A stretch of 64,000 bases of DNA from Sulfitobacter sp. S190. Lineage in GTDB: Bacteria > Pseudomonadota > Alphaproteobacteria > Rhodobacterales > Rhodobacteraceae. The position numbers were made by a program, and so were the translations under genes. Shown here piece by piece: positions 27,071 through 36,248 of the stretch (the stretch's first letter is position 1; every line of letters starts with the position of its first letter). The notes under the pieces are model-generated. The model saw only the letters and a list, made by a program, of their open reading frames with translations. It was not told the DNA's origin and did no database searches. The stretch is from contig NZ_CP081120.1 in the NCBI RefSeq assembly GCF_025141935.1, forward strand, positions 496,001 to 560,000, in the 5' to 3' direction.

Positions 27071-27997
27071 TTACAGCTTCTCGGTCAGCTCTGGCACGGC
27101 GGTAAACAGGTCCGCCACAAGACCGTAGTCGGCAACCTGGAAAATTGGTGCTTCTTCGTCCTTGTTGATCGCCACGATGATCTTGGAGTCCTTCATACCG
27201 GCGAGGTGCTGGATCGCGCCGGAGATACCGACCGCGACGTACAGATCGGGTGCGACGACCTTGCCGGTCTGTCCGACCTGCCAATCGTTCGGGGCATAGC
27301 CGCTGTCGACGGCCGCGCGCGATGCACCGACGGCCGCGCCCAGCTTGTCTGCCAGCTTTTCGATCATGGCGAAGTCTTCTTCGGAACCGACACCGCGGCC
27401 ACCGGAGACAACCACGCCTGCCGATGTCAGCTCGGGGCGATCGCTTTCGGCGACCTTGTCCTCGACCCAGACCGAAAGACCCGATGCATCGGGTGCCGAG
27501 ATGGTTTCAACCGAAGCCGAGCCGCCTTCGCCTGCCGCGTCGAACGTCGCGGTGCGGAATGTCACGACCTTTTTCGCGTCGGAGGATTTGACCGTCTGGA
27601 TCGCGTTGCCCGCATAGATCGGACGCTCGAACGTGTCGGCATCAACCACGCCGGACGCGTCGGAAATGATCATCACGTCCAGGAGAGCCGCGACCCGTGG
27701 CATCACGTTCTTGGCGTCGGTAGTGGCAGGGGCGACGATATGGTCGTAATCGCCCGACAGCGACACGATCAGATCGGCGGTCGCTTCGGCGAGCCGGTGC
27801 CCCAGGCTGTCGCCCTCGGCAACCAGCACCTTGGACACGCCGTCAATTTTCGCAGCCGCTTCGCCCGCGGCGGCGGCAGAACCACCGGCGGCCAGAACGG
27901 TCACATCACCCAGCGCCTGCGCCGCGGTCACGGCCTTTGCCGTGGCATCCATCGCCAATTCGCCATCGTTTACTTCTGCAAGGAGTAGAACAGCCAT
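27071..27997 (-). CDS. etfA: Electron transfer flavoprotein alpha subunit
   Basis: EtfA binds FAD and carries electrons from acyl-CoA dehydrogenases to ETF-quinone oxidoreductase. The product is 308 residues. FAD-site motifs are [60 protein letters not shown] and [25 protein letters not shown]. The start overlaps the etfB stop in TAATG, so the pair is coupled. It is a likely electron acceptor for the methylsuccinyl-CoA dehydrogenase at 12906-14588. Confidence 0.96.
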   Translation of the reverse strand: MAVLLLAEVNDGELAMDATAKAVTAAQALGDVTVLAAGGSAAAAGEAAAKIDGVSKVLVAEGDSLGHRLAEATADLIVSLSGDYDHIVAPATTDAKNVMPRVAALLDVMIISDASGVVDADTFERPIYAGNAIQTVKSSDAKKVVTFRTATFDAAGEGGSASVETISAPDASGLSVWVEDKVAESDRPELTSAGVVVSGGRGVGSEEDFAMIEKLADKLGAAVGASRAAVDSGYAPNDWQVGQTGKVVAPDLYVAVGISGAIQHLAGMKDSKIIVAINKDEEAPIFQVADYGLVADLFTAVPELTEKL

Positions 27998-28755
27998 TAC
28001 ACAGCCCCCGCTTCTTTGAGTTTCTCGACCAGTTCGTCCACGGAGCCGACCTTGATACCGGCGGCGCGTTCGGCTGGTTCTTCGGTCTTGAGGATCTCCA
28101 GACGGTTCGCCACCTCGACGCCGTAGTCGCCGGGTGTCTTTTCGTCCAAAGGCTTCTTCTTGGCCTTCATGATGTTGGGCAGCGACGCATAGCGCGGCTC
28201 ATTGAGGCGCAGATCGACGGTCACGACCGTTGGCATGGTAACCTCGATGGTTTGCAGACCGCCGTCCACTTCGCGCGTGACCTTGGCCTTGTCGCCCTCG
28301 ATCGCCACTTCGGAGGCAAACGTCGCCTGCGACCAGCCCATCAATGCCGCGAGCATCTGACCGGTGGCGTTCATGTCGTTGTCGATGGCCTGTTTGCCGC
28401 ACAGCACGAGGCCCGGCTGCTCTTCGTCGACGATGCCCTTGAGGATTTTCGCAACGGTCAGCGGCTCGATGTCATTGTGCACGTCATCGGTGGCAACAAC
28501 CAGAATGGCGCGGTCCGCGCCCATGGCCAGTGCCGTGCGCAGTGTTTCCTGGCTTTGCTTGACGCCAATCGAAACCACAACCACCTCGTCGGCCTGACCG
28601 GCCTCTTTCAGGCGGATCGCCTGTTCGACGGAAATCTCGTCGAAGGGGTTCATGGACATTTTGACGTTGGCAAGATCAACACCGGAACCGTCCGCTTTGA
28701 CGCGCACTTTCACGTTATAGTCGATCACGCGTTTGACAGGTACGAGCACCTTCAT
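27997..28755 (-). CDS. etfB: Electron transfer flavoprotein beta subunit
   Basis: EtfB forms the AMP-binding half of the ETF heterodimer. The product is 252 residues, starting [26 protein letters not shown]. Family motifs are [48 protein letters not shown] and [23 protein letters not shown]. An AAGGAGATAA ribosome site precedes the ATG. It is the first gene of etfBA; the 211 bp upstream hold the promoter and a short palindrome. Confidence 0.96.
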   Translation of the reverse strand: MKVLVPVKRVIDYNVKVRVKADGSGVDLANVKMSMNPFDEISVEQAIRLKEAGQADEVVVVSIGVKQSQETLRTALAMGADRAILVVATDDVHNDIEPLTVAKILKGIVDEEQPGLVLCGKQAIDNDMNATGQMLAALMGWSQATFASEVAIEGDKAKVTREVDGGLQTIEVTMPTVVTVDLRLNEPRYASLPNIMKAKKKPLDEKTPGDYGVEVANRLEILKTEEPAERAAGIKVGSVDELVEKLKEAGAV

Positions 28756-28907
28756 GAGCGATTATCTCCTTGGTTGCGACTCGGCCCTTGTGGACCCAGC
28801 CAATTCATCTGCGCCATGTCTAACGAAGCACAGGCGGGCAAAACAGCGTAAAATCGCCACATGCGGCACTAGGCACGTCACGTTACATTAATTGTGGGCC
28901 GAATATT

Positions 28908-28920
28908 GCAACAATGTTGC
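28908..28920. promoter_or_regulatory. Palindrome GCAACAATGTTGC upstream of etfB
   Basis: A perfect 13-nt palindrome lies about 155 bp before the etfB start and 47 bp after the end of the adenosyltransferase gene. It overlaps a weak possible minus-strand promoter (TTGTTG, 17 nt, TTAATG). TGCAA-type dyads are used by several alphaproteobacterial regulators of acyl-CoA metabolism, so an operator role is possible but unproven. Confidence 0.3.
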
Positions 28921-28966
28921 GCGGGTCGGGCGGGGCGCCGCCCAAGCCGTTGAGAATACGCGCACC

Positions 28967-29539
28967 CTAGCGGTTGGCGCCCGGCACCCACAGGACGTCG
29001 TCCTTGCCGCCGTTGTTGGCGACACGGGCTGCGACGAAGAACCAGTCACTCAACCGGTTGAGATAGCGCACGGCGATGTCATTGACCGCCTCGTGATCGG
29101 CGAGCGCCGTGGCCAGCCGTTCCGCGCGGCGGGCAATCGTGCGGCAGACGTGCAATTGTGCGGCAAGCGGTGTACCGCCGGGCAGGATAAAGCTGCGCAG
29201 CGGTTCGAGATCGGCGTTCATCACATCAATCTCGGCTTCCAGACGGTCGACCTGTGCGTCGTTCATGCGCAGGGGCGGGTACTCGGCTTCGGCGTCCTTG
29301 GCCATGTCGGGGCGGCATAAATCGGCGCCCAGATCGAACAGATCGTTCTGGATGCGGCTGAGTGCGGCGTCGGTTTCGCCCTCCGCTTGCAGACGGGCCA
29401 CGCCCACAAAGCAGTTCAGCTCGTCCGAGGTGCCATAGGCTTCGACCCGCGCGTCATGTTTGGCGACACGGTCCCCGTTCCCGAGCGCGGTATCGCCCTT
29501 GTCACCGGTACGCGTGTAGATTTTGTTCAGAACAACCAT
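28967..29539 (-). CDS. ATP:cob(I)alamin adenosyltransferase, PduO type
   Basis: The enzyme makes adenosylcobalamin, the cofactor of methylmalonyl-CoA and ethylmalonyl-CoA mutases. The product is 190 residues. The ATP-binding N-terminus reads IYTRTGDKGDTALGNGDRV, followed by AYGTSDELNCFVG. The later motifs SFILPGGTPLAAQLHVCRTIARRAER and RYLNRLSDWFFVAAR are typical of PduO. Presence next to etfBA and not far from mcd fits an ethylmalonyl-CoA lifestyle. The HIG1-like gene ends 12 bp upstream on the same strand, so they are likely cotranscribed. Confidence 0.94.
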   Translation of the reverse strand: MVVLNKIYTRTGDKGDTALGNGDRVAKHDARVEAYGTSDELNCFVGVARLQAEGETDAALSRIQNDLFDLGADLCRPDMAKDAEAEYPPLRMNDAQVDRLEAEIDVMNADLEPLRSFILPGGTPLAAQLHVCRTIARRAERLATALADHEAVNDIAVRYLNRLSDWFFVAARVANNGGKDDVLWVPGANR

Positions 29540-29551
29540 GCTCCGGGCTCC

Positions 29552-29746
29552 TTACTTGACGAAATAGACATAGGCCACGATCAGCAGCACGGCGATAAAC
29601 TGCGCCAGAATACGGTAGCGCATGAGTTTGTTGGAGTTTTTCTTGTTGAATTCACCGCCAGACGCGAAGCCGCCCAGCCCCAGCATGAGCACCACAACCA
29701 CCGCCAGCACGGCGAGGATGATGAGAATGAATAACGGATCGGCCAT
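29552..29746 (-). CDS. Twin-transmembrane small protein, HIG1-like
   Basis: The product is 64 residues with two hydrophobic helices (about 4-25 and 45-62). They are joined by a polar loop containing GGEFNKKNSNKLMRYRILAQ; the segment with N-K-x-M-R-x-R-x-x-x-Q is typical of HIG1-domain proteins. Mitochondrial HIG1 proteins associate with respiratory complexes; bacterial relatives may do so too (inference). It lies directly upstream of the adenosyltransferase gene. Confidence 0.8.
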   Translation of the reverse strand: MADPLFILIILAVLAVVVVLMLGLGGFASGGEFNKKNSNKLMRYRILAQFIAVLLIVAYVYFVK

Positions 29747-29808
29747 TTCGTGTCCCTTCGAGCGTTGGGGTCAGCATGTAGCTGTGTGCACCGCGCCTGC
29801 AACCCCGC

Positions 29809-30639
29809 TTAGCGGCTGAGCACCCAGTCGAGCGCGCGCGTCGGTAGTAGCCTGCGCAGAAAGCCCATCAAATAGGTCGGGGTTGTGACATAGTACCGCG
29901 CACGGGGGCGTTTGGCTTCGACCGCGTGCACCAGTTTCTTGACGACCGCCTCTGGCGGCAGTTCGAATTTATCCGGCTTTCCGGTATCGGCATAAAGCCG
30001 TTGGGCCAATTCGGTCTCGTACTGTGACGCGCGGGGGGAGTTTTCCCAATCGATCCAGCGTTCGAAATGCGCGATCGAGTTGACGCGGATTTTCGATGTG
30101 ACAGGACCGGGTTCGATCAACACCACGTCGACGGGCGTGTCGCGCATTTCGATGCGCAGGGTGTCCGTCAGCCCCTCCAGCGCGAATTTCGTGGCGTTAT
30201 ACGCCCCCCGCCACGGCAGCGTCACGAACCCCAGAACAGAGGAACATTGAACAATGCGGCCATGGCCCTGCGCGCGCATCACGGGGATCACGGCCCGCGT
30301 CAGCGTGTGCCAGCCAAAGAAATTCGCCTCGAAAATCGCGCGCAGTGCTTCTGTCGGCAGATCCTCGACCGCGCCGGGGGTGCCGTGGGCGCCATTGTTG
30401 AACACCGCATCCAGCGTGCCGCCCGTGGCCTCCAGCACATCGGCCAGCGCGGTGATGATGCTGTCGGGGTCGGTATAGTCCAACAGCGGGCTGTCAAACC
30501 CCTCTTCGCGCATTTTCGCGCAGTCGAGTTCCTGCCGGCACGCGGCAAAGACGCGCCAGCCCCGCGCGCGCATCCCGTGGGCTGCGGCATAGCCGATGCC
30601 GGAGGAACATCCGGTGATGAGAATGGAACGGCTGGACAT
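29809..30639 (-). CDS. Short-chain dehydrogenase/reductase
   Basis: The product is 276 residues of the classical SDR type. The nucleotide loop is TGCSSGIGYA, followed by NNGAHG, the Ser of CSSVLG and the catalytic YNATK. The C-terminal extension (about 235-276) is basic and could touch a membrane. The substrate is unknown; such proteins act on steroids, retinols or fatty acyl groups. The start codon lies 4 nt after a terminator-like hairpin with a T-run, leaving no normal ribosome site between them. Confidence 0.88.
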   Translation of the reverse strand: MSSRSILITGCSSGIGYAAAHGMRARGWRVFAACRQELDCAKMREEGFDSPLLDYTDPDSIITALADVLEATGGTLDAVFNNGAHGTPGAVEDLPTEALRAIFEANFFGWHTLTRAVIPVMRAQGHGRIVQCSSVLGFVTLPWRGAYNATKFALEGLTDTLRIEMRDTPVDVVLIEPGPVTSKIRVNSIAHFERWIDWENSPRASQYETELAQRLYADTGKPDKFELPPEAVVKKLVHAVEAKRPRARYYVTTPTYLMGFLRRLLPTRALDWVLSR

Positions 30640-30643
30640 GAAA

Positions 30644-30670
30644 AAGGCCTCGGTTGGGGAACGAGGCCTT
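30644..30670 (-). terminator. Terminator hairpin abutting the SDR start codon
   Basis: On the minus strand AAGGCCTCG pairs with CGAGGCCTT (9 bp) across a TTCCCCAAC loop and runs into TTTTT. The SDR ATG follows at once (30639). It ends the SH3b gene, which stops at 30713. Readthrough would be needed for cotranscription of the SDR gene. Confidence 0.75.
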
Positions 30671-30712
30671 AGGTGCCGCTTTTGGCGGCCATATGCAATA
30701 TGGTGCGGGTGT

Positions 30713-31306
30713 TCAGCCCGATGTCAGCAAGAATTCGGCCATCCAGCCTTCGGTATTGCTGTCGACGTGCTGCATCAGAACCCAGCCATTGCCATTGTCT
30801 TCGAGGATGCGGACCTGATCGCCACGCACCAGCTTGCCGACGACACCGAAGTTGGTGCTTGGCCCGCCGCGGACATTCACGCGGTTGCCGCTCACGGCAC
30901 GCAGGGTGGTGTCCTGCTGCTGGGCGACGGGTTCGGCAGTCACGGGGCTGTCGTCCTGAAGGATCAGGCTGGGCAGCACGATCTGCGGGATGTCCGAGCC
31001 ACCGATGCTCTGGGCTTCGGAAAATTTCACGCGGGTGATGTTGCTTGGCGTTTCCGCTTTCGGTTCAATCTTGGCCACGGAGGTAAGATTGATTGCAGCG
31101 CGGCTGACCTCGCTGGCGGGCTCATCCGCGATCTCTTGCGACTCGACCTGGTCCGCGGCGGCGACAACAGTTGGCTCGGCGGTGTCGATTCGTGCGGGCT
31201 GCGTCTCGGCAACACGGGCGCTGGCGGGCTCAAAATCTGCGCCACCGCTCATTTCATAGAAGGCAAAGGCCAAAAAACCAAAGGTCAAAAGAATAAAGGA
31301 CTTCAT
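30713..31306 (-). CDS. Exported SH3b-domain protein
   Basis: The product is 197 residues. A hydrophobic N-terminus (MKSFILLTFGFLAFAFYEMS) could be a signal or anchor. A low-complexity middle (about 25-125) is rich in Ala, Glu and Pro. The C-terminal 60 residues form a bacterial SH3 domain: LRAVSGNRVNVRGGPSTNFGVVGKLVRGDQVRILEDNGNGWVLM. SH3b domains often bind peptidoglycan. The ATG at 31306 follows GGGGAAACAG. A frame from 31321 would add five residues. A terminator follows the stop. Confidence 0.85.
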   Translation of the reverse strand: MKSFILLTFGFLAFAFYEMSGGADFEPASARVAETQPARIDTAEPTVVAAADQVESQEIADEPASEVSRAAINLTSVAKIEPKAETPSNITRVKFSEAQSIGGSDIPQIVLPSLILQDDSPVTAEPVAQQQDTTLRAVSGNRVNVRGGPSTNFGVVGKLVRGDQVRILEDNGNGWVLMQHVDSNTEGWMAEFLLTSG

Positions 31307-31509
31307 TGTCTGTTTCCCCAAACATCACTCACGGAAGCCCAACACAAAGCCTCCCCCCAGGGTTCAATAATATCATAAAAAATTTGAGTTGAGGGGAGAA
31401 TTTCGAGAATCTTGACCCGTCACCGGAATGTCACGCATTCAACTTGCCCTTGCAGGATAGGGGTCCGGTATGGCTTGTCGCTGCGCGAGGCCCCCGATAC
31501 ATATCCGTC

Positions 31510-33816
31510 ATGTCCGATACCCCCGATCCCGAAAACACCGGTTTTGCCGAAATGTCCGAACCCCTGCGCCGCGCGCTGGGGGACCGGTACCTGACCTATG
31601 CGCTCAGCACGATCATGCACCGCGCGCTGCCCGATGCGCGCGATGGTCTGAAGCCGGTGCACCGGCGGATTCTCTACGCGATGAGCCGCCTGCGGCTGAA
31701 CTCGACGGGCGGTTTTCTGAAGTCTGCCAAGATCAGCGGCGACACGATGGGGGATTTCCACCCGCACGGCGACGCGGCGATCTATGACGCGATGGCCCGG
31801 CTGGCGCAGGATTTCAACGTCCGCTACCCGCTGGTCGACGGGCAGGGGAACTTCGGCAACATCGACGGCGATAATCCCGCCGCGAGCCGCTATACCGAAG
31901 CGCGCATGACGGCCGTGGCCGAAGCGCTGCTGGAAGGGTTGGGCGAAGATGTCGTCGATTTTCGCGACAATTACGACGGGCGGCTGACCGAGCCTGCGGT
32001 CTTGCCCGCGCAGTTCCCCAATCTGCTGGCCAACGGGGCGTCGGGCATTGCCGTGGGCATGGCGACGAACATCCCGCCCCACAACATCGCGGAACTTTGC
32101 GATGCCTGTATCCATCTGATCCGTACGCCCGACTGCCGCGATGATACGCTGCTGAACTTCGTGCCCGGCCCCGATTTCCCCACCGGGGGGATCATCGTGG
32201 AGCCTGCCGAAAACATCGCCGCGGCCTACCGGACGGGCAAGGGGGGCTTCCGTCTGCGCGCCCGCTGGGAGGTGGAGGACCTGGGCCGCGGACAGTGGCA
32301 GATCGTGGTCACCGAAATTCCCTACCAGGTTCAGAAATCCAAGCTGATCGAAAAGATCGCGGAGGCGATCCAGACCAAGAAAATACCCGTGCTGGCCGAC
32401 GTGCGCGACGAAAGCGCCGACGATATCCGCATGATCCTCGAGCCGCGTTCGAAGAACGTCGATCCCGAGGTGCTGATGGGCATGATGTTCCGCGCCACCG
32501 ATCTCGAGGTGCGGTTTTCGCTGAACATGAACGTGCTGATCGACGGGGTCACGCCCAAGGTCTGTTCGATGAAAGAAGTGCTGCGCGCGTTTCTGGACCA
32601 CCGGCGCGACGTGCTGGAACGCCGGTCCCGCCACCGCATGGGCAAGATCGACCACCGTCTTGAAGTGCTCGAAGGCTTTATCGTTGCGTTCCTGAACCTC
32701 GACCGTGTGATCGACATCATCCGCTACGATGACGATCCAAAGGCCGCGCTGATGCGCGAGGACTGGTCGCGGGACCACGTGCGCGCGATGGACGAAAAAG
32801 ACTATGTCAGCCCCTTGCCGGGCAGTGGCGAGCTGTCGGAAACGCAGGCCGAGGCGATCCTGAACATGCGCCTGCGGTCTTTGCGCCGCCTCGAGGAGCT
32901 GGAGCTGCTGCGCGAGCAATCCGAGTTGATGGAAGAACGTGCCGGTCTGGAGGATTTGCTGGAGAATGAATCGCTCCAGTGGGACAGCATCACCGATCAG
33001 CTGCGCGCCACCAAAAAGCAGTTCGGCAAGGACTACGAGGGCGGCGCGCGCCGGACCACCTTTGCCGAAGCGGGCGAAATCGAAGAGGTGCCGCTGGAGG
33101 CGATGATCGACCGCGAACCGGTGACGGTTGTCTGTTCGGAAATGGGCTGGATCCGCGCGATGACGGGCCACATCGATCTGGGCCGCGAGTTGAAATTCAA
33201 GGACGGTGACGGCCCGCGGTTCATCTTTCACGCCGAAACGACCGACCGGTTGCTGGTGTTCGGATCGAACGGCCGGTTCTACACGGTTTCGGCCGCCAGC
33301 CTGCCGGGCGGGCGCGGCATGGGCGAGCCCCTGCGGCTGATGGTGGATTTGCCCAACGAGGTGCAGATCGTCGATCTGTTCATCCACCGCCCCGATGGCA
33401 AACTGTTGGTGGCCAGTACGGCAGGCGACGGGTTCGTGGTGCCGGAGGCCGAAGTTGTCGCCCAGACCCGCAGCGGCAAACAGGTGTTGAACGTGCGCGG
33501 CGAGACGCGGGCGCTGGTGTGCAAACCGGTGCGCGGTGATGCGGTCGCTGCGGTGGGCGAAAACCGCAAGGTGCTGGTGTTCGGTCTGGACGAATTGCCC
33601 GAAATGGGCCGCGGCAAGGGAGTGCGGTTGCAAAAATACAAGGACGGGGGCCTGTCGGATGCGATCACCTTCGACCGTGCAAGCGGACTGAGCTGGTCCG
33701 ATCCGGCCGGACGCACCCGCACCGAAACGGAGCTTGCCGAATGGACCGGAAAACGCGCCACCGCCGGGCGCATGGCACCGCGCGGCTTTCCGCGTGACAA
33801 CAAGTTCACCGACTGA
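31510..33816 (+). CDS. parC: DNA topoisomerase IV subunit A
   Basis: ParC is the DNA-cleaving subunit of the decatenase. The product is 768 residues. The catalytic tyrosine is Y128 in [10 protein letters not shown]. The breakage-reunion domain also has [12 protein letters not shown] and [14 protein letters not shown]. In the quinolone region [12 protein letters not shown] carries Ala where E. coli ParC has Ser80, and Asp at the Glu84 position. ATG at 31510 is preferred to the upstream frame. DUF898 starts 4 bp after the stop. Confidence 0.95.
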   Translation: MSDTPDPENTGFAEMSEPLRRALGDRYLTYALSTIMHRALPDARDGLKPVHRRILYAMSRLRLNSTGGFLKSAKISGDTMGDFHPHGDAAIYDAMARLAQDFNVRYPLVDGQGNFGNIDGDNPAASRYTEARMTAVAEALLEGLGEDVVDFRDNYDGRLTEPAVLPAQFPNLLANGASGIAVGMATNIPPHNIAELCDACIHLIRTPDCRDDTLLNFVPGPDFPTGGIIVEPAENIAAAYRTGKGGFRLRARWEVEDLGRGQWQIVVTEIPYQVQKSKLIEKIAEAIQTKKIPVLADVRDESADDIRMILEPRSKNVDPEVLMGMMFRATDLEVRFSLNMNVLIDGVTPKVCSMKEVLRAFLDHRRDVLERRSRHRMGKIDHRLEVLEGFIVAFLNLDRVIDIIRYDDDPKAALMREDWSRDHVRAMDEKDYVSPLPGSGELSETQAEAILNMRLRSLRRLEELELLREQSELMEERAGLEDLLENESLQWDSITDQLRATKKQFGKDYEGGARRTTFAEAGEIEEVPLEAMIDREPVTVVCSEMGWIRAMTGHIDLGRELKFKDGDGPRFIFHAETTDRLLVFGSNGRFYTVSAASLPGGRGMGEPLRLMVDLPNEVQIVDLFIHRPDGKLLVASTAGDGFVVPEAEVVAQTRSGKQVLNVRGETRALVCKPVRGDAVAAVGENRKVLVFGLDELPEMGRGKGVRLQKYKDGGLSDAITFDRASGLSWSDPAGRTRTETELAEWTGKRATAGRMAPRGFPRDNKFTD

Positions 33817-33819
33817 CGC

Positions 33820-35124
33820 ATGAGCGATATGCCATCCGCCGCGCCGCCACCGGTGCCGGACCTGAACATGCCGGTGTGGTTCGGGGGCGCGCGATCGGCG
33901 CTGTTCTGGCTGGCGGTCAAAACGGGTTTTCTGTCGATCGTGACGCTGGGGTTTTACCGGTTCTGGATGAAAACCCGCTTGCGCCGCTGGTTCTGGTCCG
34001 CGATCCGGCCGGGCGGACACCCGATGGAATACGTGGGCGACCCTCTGGAAAAGCTGTTGGGCTTTTTCATCGCCGTGGTCATCCTGACCTTCTACATCGG
34101 GCTTGTGAATCTCGTTTTGATGTTCGTCAGCTTTTCGGTCTTTAATAATTCGGTCTTCGGCTATGTCGCGAGCTTTGCCGGTGTGGTGCCGCTGTGGTTC
34201 TATGCGCAATACCGCGCGCGGCGCTACGTGCTGGCGCGCACGCGCTGGCGCGGGGTGCGTTTCGGGCTGGAGCCCGGGGCGTGGGGGTATGCGCTGCGCG
34301 CCCTGATGCATTGGGCCATCACGCTGTGCACGCTGGGCCTGTTGTGGCCGCGCATGACATTCTACCTCGAGAAATACAAAACAGACCGGACCTATTTCGG
34401 CTCCGCGCGGCTGGCGCAGGGGGGGCGCTGGACCATGCTTTACCGCGCCGCGATCCCGATGCTGGTCGCCGTTGGATGCGGTGCTTTGCTGACCCTGTGG
34501 GTGCTGGTGCTGACCCCGGTTTTTCCCGGGGGCCCTCTGGGCGCGCTGGAGCAAGTCGGCGATGCGCTTGAAAACCCGTTCGGTGCGCAGCCCGAGATCG
34601 AGACAACCGCACCGTCACGGCTTTTGCTGTTTATTCCGTTGTTCTTTCTGCTGGGCTACGGTGCCGTGCACTACCGGTTCGCGGCAAAGCGCATTCTGGC
34701 CAATCACAAGACGGCGAACGGCGTTGCGCTTGTCTCACAGCTGAGCGCGTTGCAGGTGTCGGTGATCTACGTGCTGGGGACGTTGATCGCCTATACCCTG
34801 CTGGTCATGGGGATCGCCGGATTGCTGGCGCTGGCTTTTGGCCTGTGGGGCGTGGGCGATCTCGTGTCGGTCGAGAACAGCGTGCTGGAGGGGCTGCCAC
34901 TGTTGTTGCGGACCCTTGTTTTCGCCCTGTCCTACCTTGGTGTGTTCCTGCTGTGGAGCGCGCTTTACAACGCTTTTGTGACCTTTCCCCTGATGCGCCA
35001 CATGGCCGCGACCCTCTCGCTGAGCGGTACGGCAGGGTTGCAGGGCATCAGCCAGCGCGCCCGCGATGAATTCGCCGAAGCCGAAGGGTTTGCCGAAGCT
35101 CTTGATCTGGGGGCTGCGATATGA
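33820..35124 (+). CDS. DUF898 (YjgN-like) membrane protein
   Basis: The product is 434 residues with about eight hydrophobic segments. FLSIVTLGFYRFWMKTRLRRWFW near 45-65 and TLCTLGLLWPRMTFYLEKYKTDRTYFG near 165-190 are internal repeats of the DUF898 pattern (a helix, then an FYRFW/WPR-type turn and a charged strand). The function is unknown. It is translationally coupled by ATGA to an M48 protease, a pairing suggesting a shared role in membrane protein quality control (inference). Confidence 0.85.
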   Translation: MSDMPSAAPPPVPDLNMPVWFGGARSALFWLAVKTGFLSIVTLGFYRFWMKTRLRRWFWSAIRPGGHPMEYVGDPLEKLLGFFIAVVILTFYIGLVNLVLMFVSFSVFNNSVFGYVASFAGVVPLWFYAQYRARRYVLARTRWRGVRFGLEPGAWGYALRALMHWAITLCTLGLLWPRMTFYLEKYKTDRTYFGSARLAQGGRWTMLYRAAIPMLVAVGCGALLTLWVLVLTPVFPGGPLGALEQVGDALENPFGAQPEIETTAPSRLLLFIPLFFLLGYGAVHYRFAAKRILANHKTANGVALVSQLSALQVSVIYVLGTLIAYTLLVMGIAGLLALAFGLWGVGDLVSVENSVLEGLPLLLRTLVFALSYLGVFLLWSALYNAFVTFPLMRHMAATLSLSGTAGLQGISQRARDEFAEAEGFAEALDLGAAI

Positions 35125-36248
35125 CGCAGCCGCCGCCCCTGGCCCCGCGCGCCCAAAGCGTGGCCGATTACGTCTATTTCGACGGGGACAGGCCACTGGG
35201 TCGGCCTGTGGCGCTGGAGCTTGACGCGCTCGCAGGCACGCTGACCATCGCGTCTGCCGAAGAGGGGGTGCCGACGGTCCGTTGGCCGCTCGCTGAAATA
35301 CGCGTCCTGCCGGATACGTCCGACCGCGGCGGCACCAGTTTGCGGCGCGAGGGCGATCCGCTTGCCCGTCTGCTTGTGCGTTCCGATGCGCTGATCAAGA
35401 CTCTGCCAGCGGCCCGCCGCCGCACCGCGCCAAAGGGGCTTGGCCGGATTGCGGCGTGGGGCATCGGTGCAGTGGCGGCGGTTGCGCTTCAGGTCGGCGT
35501 GCTGATCCCCGCGCTGTCCGACCGGTTGGCCACGTTCATTCCCCCCGCGGGAGAGGCCGCGCTGGGCGAGGCCACCTTGGGACAAGTGCGCGGCATGCTG
35601 GCCGGATCGGGATTGCCGCCGTTGCCGGTGTGCGAAAATCCGCGCGGGCAGGCGGCGTTCGCGCAGATGCTCGACACCCTGCAAGACGGCGATGACGCGG
35701 CTGCGGCCATCACCCTGCTGGTGCTCGACCACGAAATGATCAACGCCTTCGCGCTGCCCGGTGGCTATGTGGTGTTCTTTCGCGGCATGATCGACGCTGC
35801 CGAAACGCCCGAAGAGATTGCCGCCGTGCTCGCGCATGAAATCGGTCATGTGGAAAACCGCGATCCGACGCGACACGCGCTGCGCTCTGCCGGCTCCATC
35901 GGGATACTGGGGCTGCTCTTTGGCGATTTTGCGGGGGGCGCTGCGGTGCTTTTCATGGCCGAACGGCTGGTCGCGGCGCGCTACTCTCAGGGGGCCGAAG
36001 CGGGGGCCGACACCTTTGCCTATGGTATGCTGGAAAACGCCAACGTCTCGCCCGCTGCCTTGGGTGACATGTTTGACCGCTTGCGCGAGGAATACGGCGA
36101 TGCAGAGGGTGTCGAAGCCCACTTCATGAGTCATCCGACCTTGGGCAGCCGCATTGCCCGCGCGCGTGCTGCGGCGGATGCGAATGCGCAATACGGCGGT
36201 ATTCTGGACGAGGCCGATTGGGACGATCTGCAGTCAATCTGCGACTGA
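35121..36248 (+). CDS. M48-family metalloprotease
   Basis: The product is 375 residues. The zinc site is H239-E-I-G-H243 in VLAHEIGHVENRD, with a third ligand at about E293 in QGAEAGADTFA. One membrane segment lies at about 110-130 and a hydrophobic stretch near 255-280. The N-terminal 100 residues form an unknown cytoplasmic domain. Family members degrade membrane or periplasmic proteins. It overlaps DUF898 by 4 bp and the convergent P450 gene by 15 bp. Confidence 0.9.
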   Translation: MTQPPPLAPRAQSVADYVYFDGDRPLGRPVALELDALAGTLTIASAEEGVPTVRWPLAEIRVLPDTSDRGGTSLRREGDPLARLLVRSDALIKTLPAARRRTAPKGLGRIAAWGIGAVAAVALQVGVLIPALSDRLATFIPPAGEAALGEATLGQVRGMLAGSGLPPLPVCENPRGQAAFAQMLDTLQDGDDAAAAITLLVLDHEMINAFALPGGYVVFFRGMIDAAETPEEIAAVLAHEIGHVENRDPTRHALRSAGSIGILGLLFGDFAGGAAVLFMAERLVAARYSQGAEAGADTFAYGMLENANVSPAALGDMFDRLREEYGDAEGVEAHFMSHPTLGSRIARARAAADANAQYGGILDEADWDDLQSICD

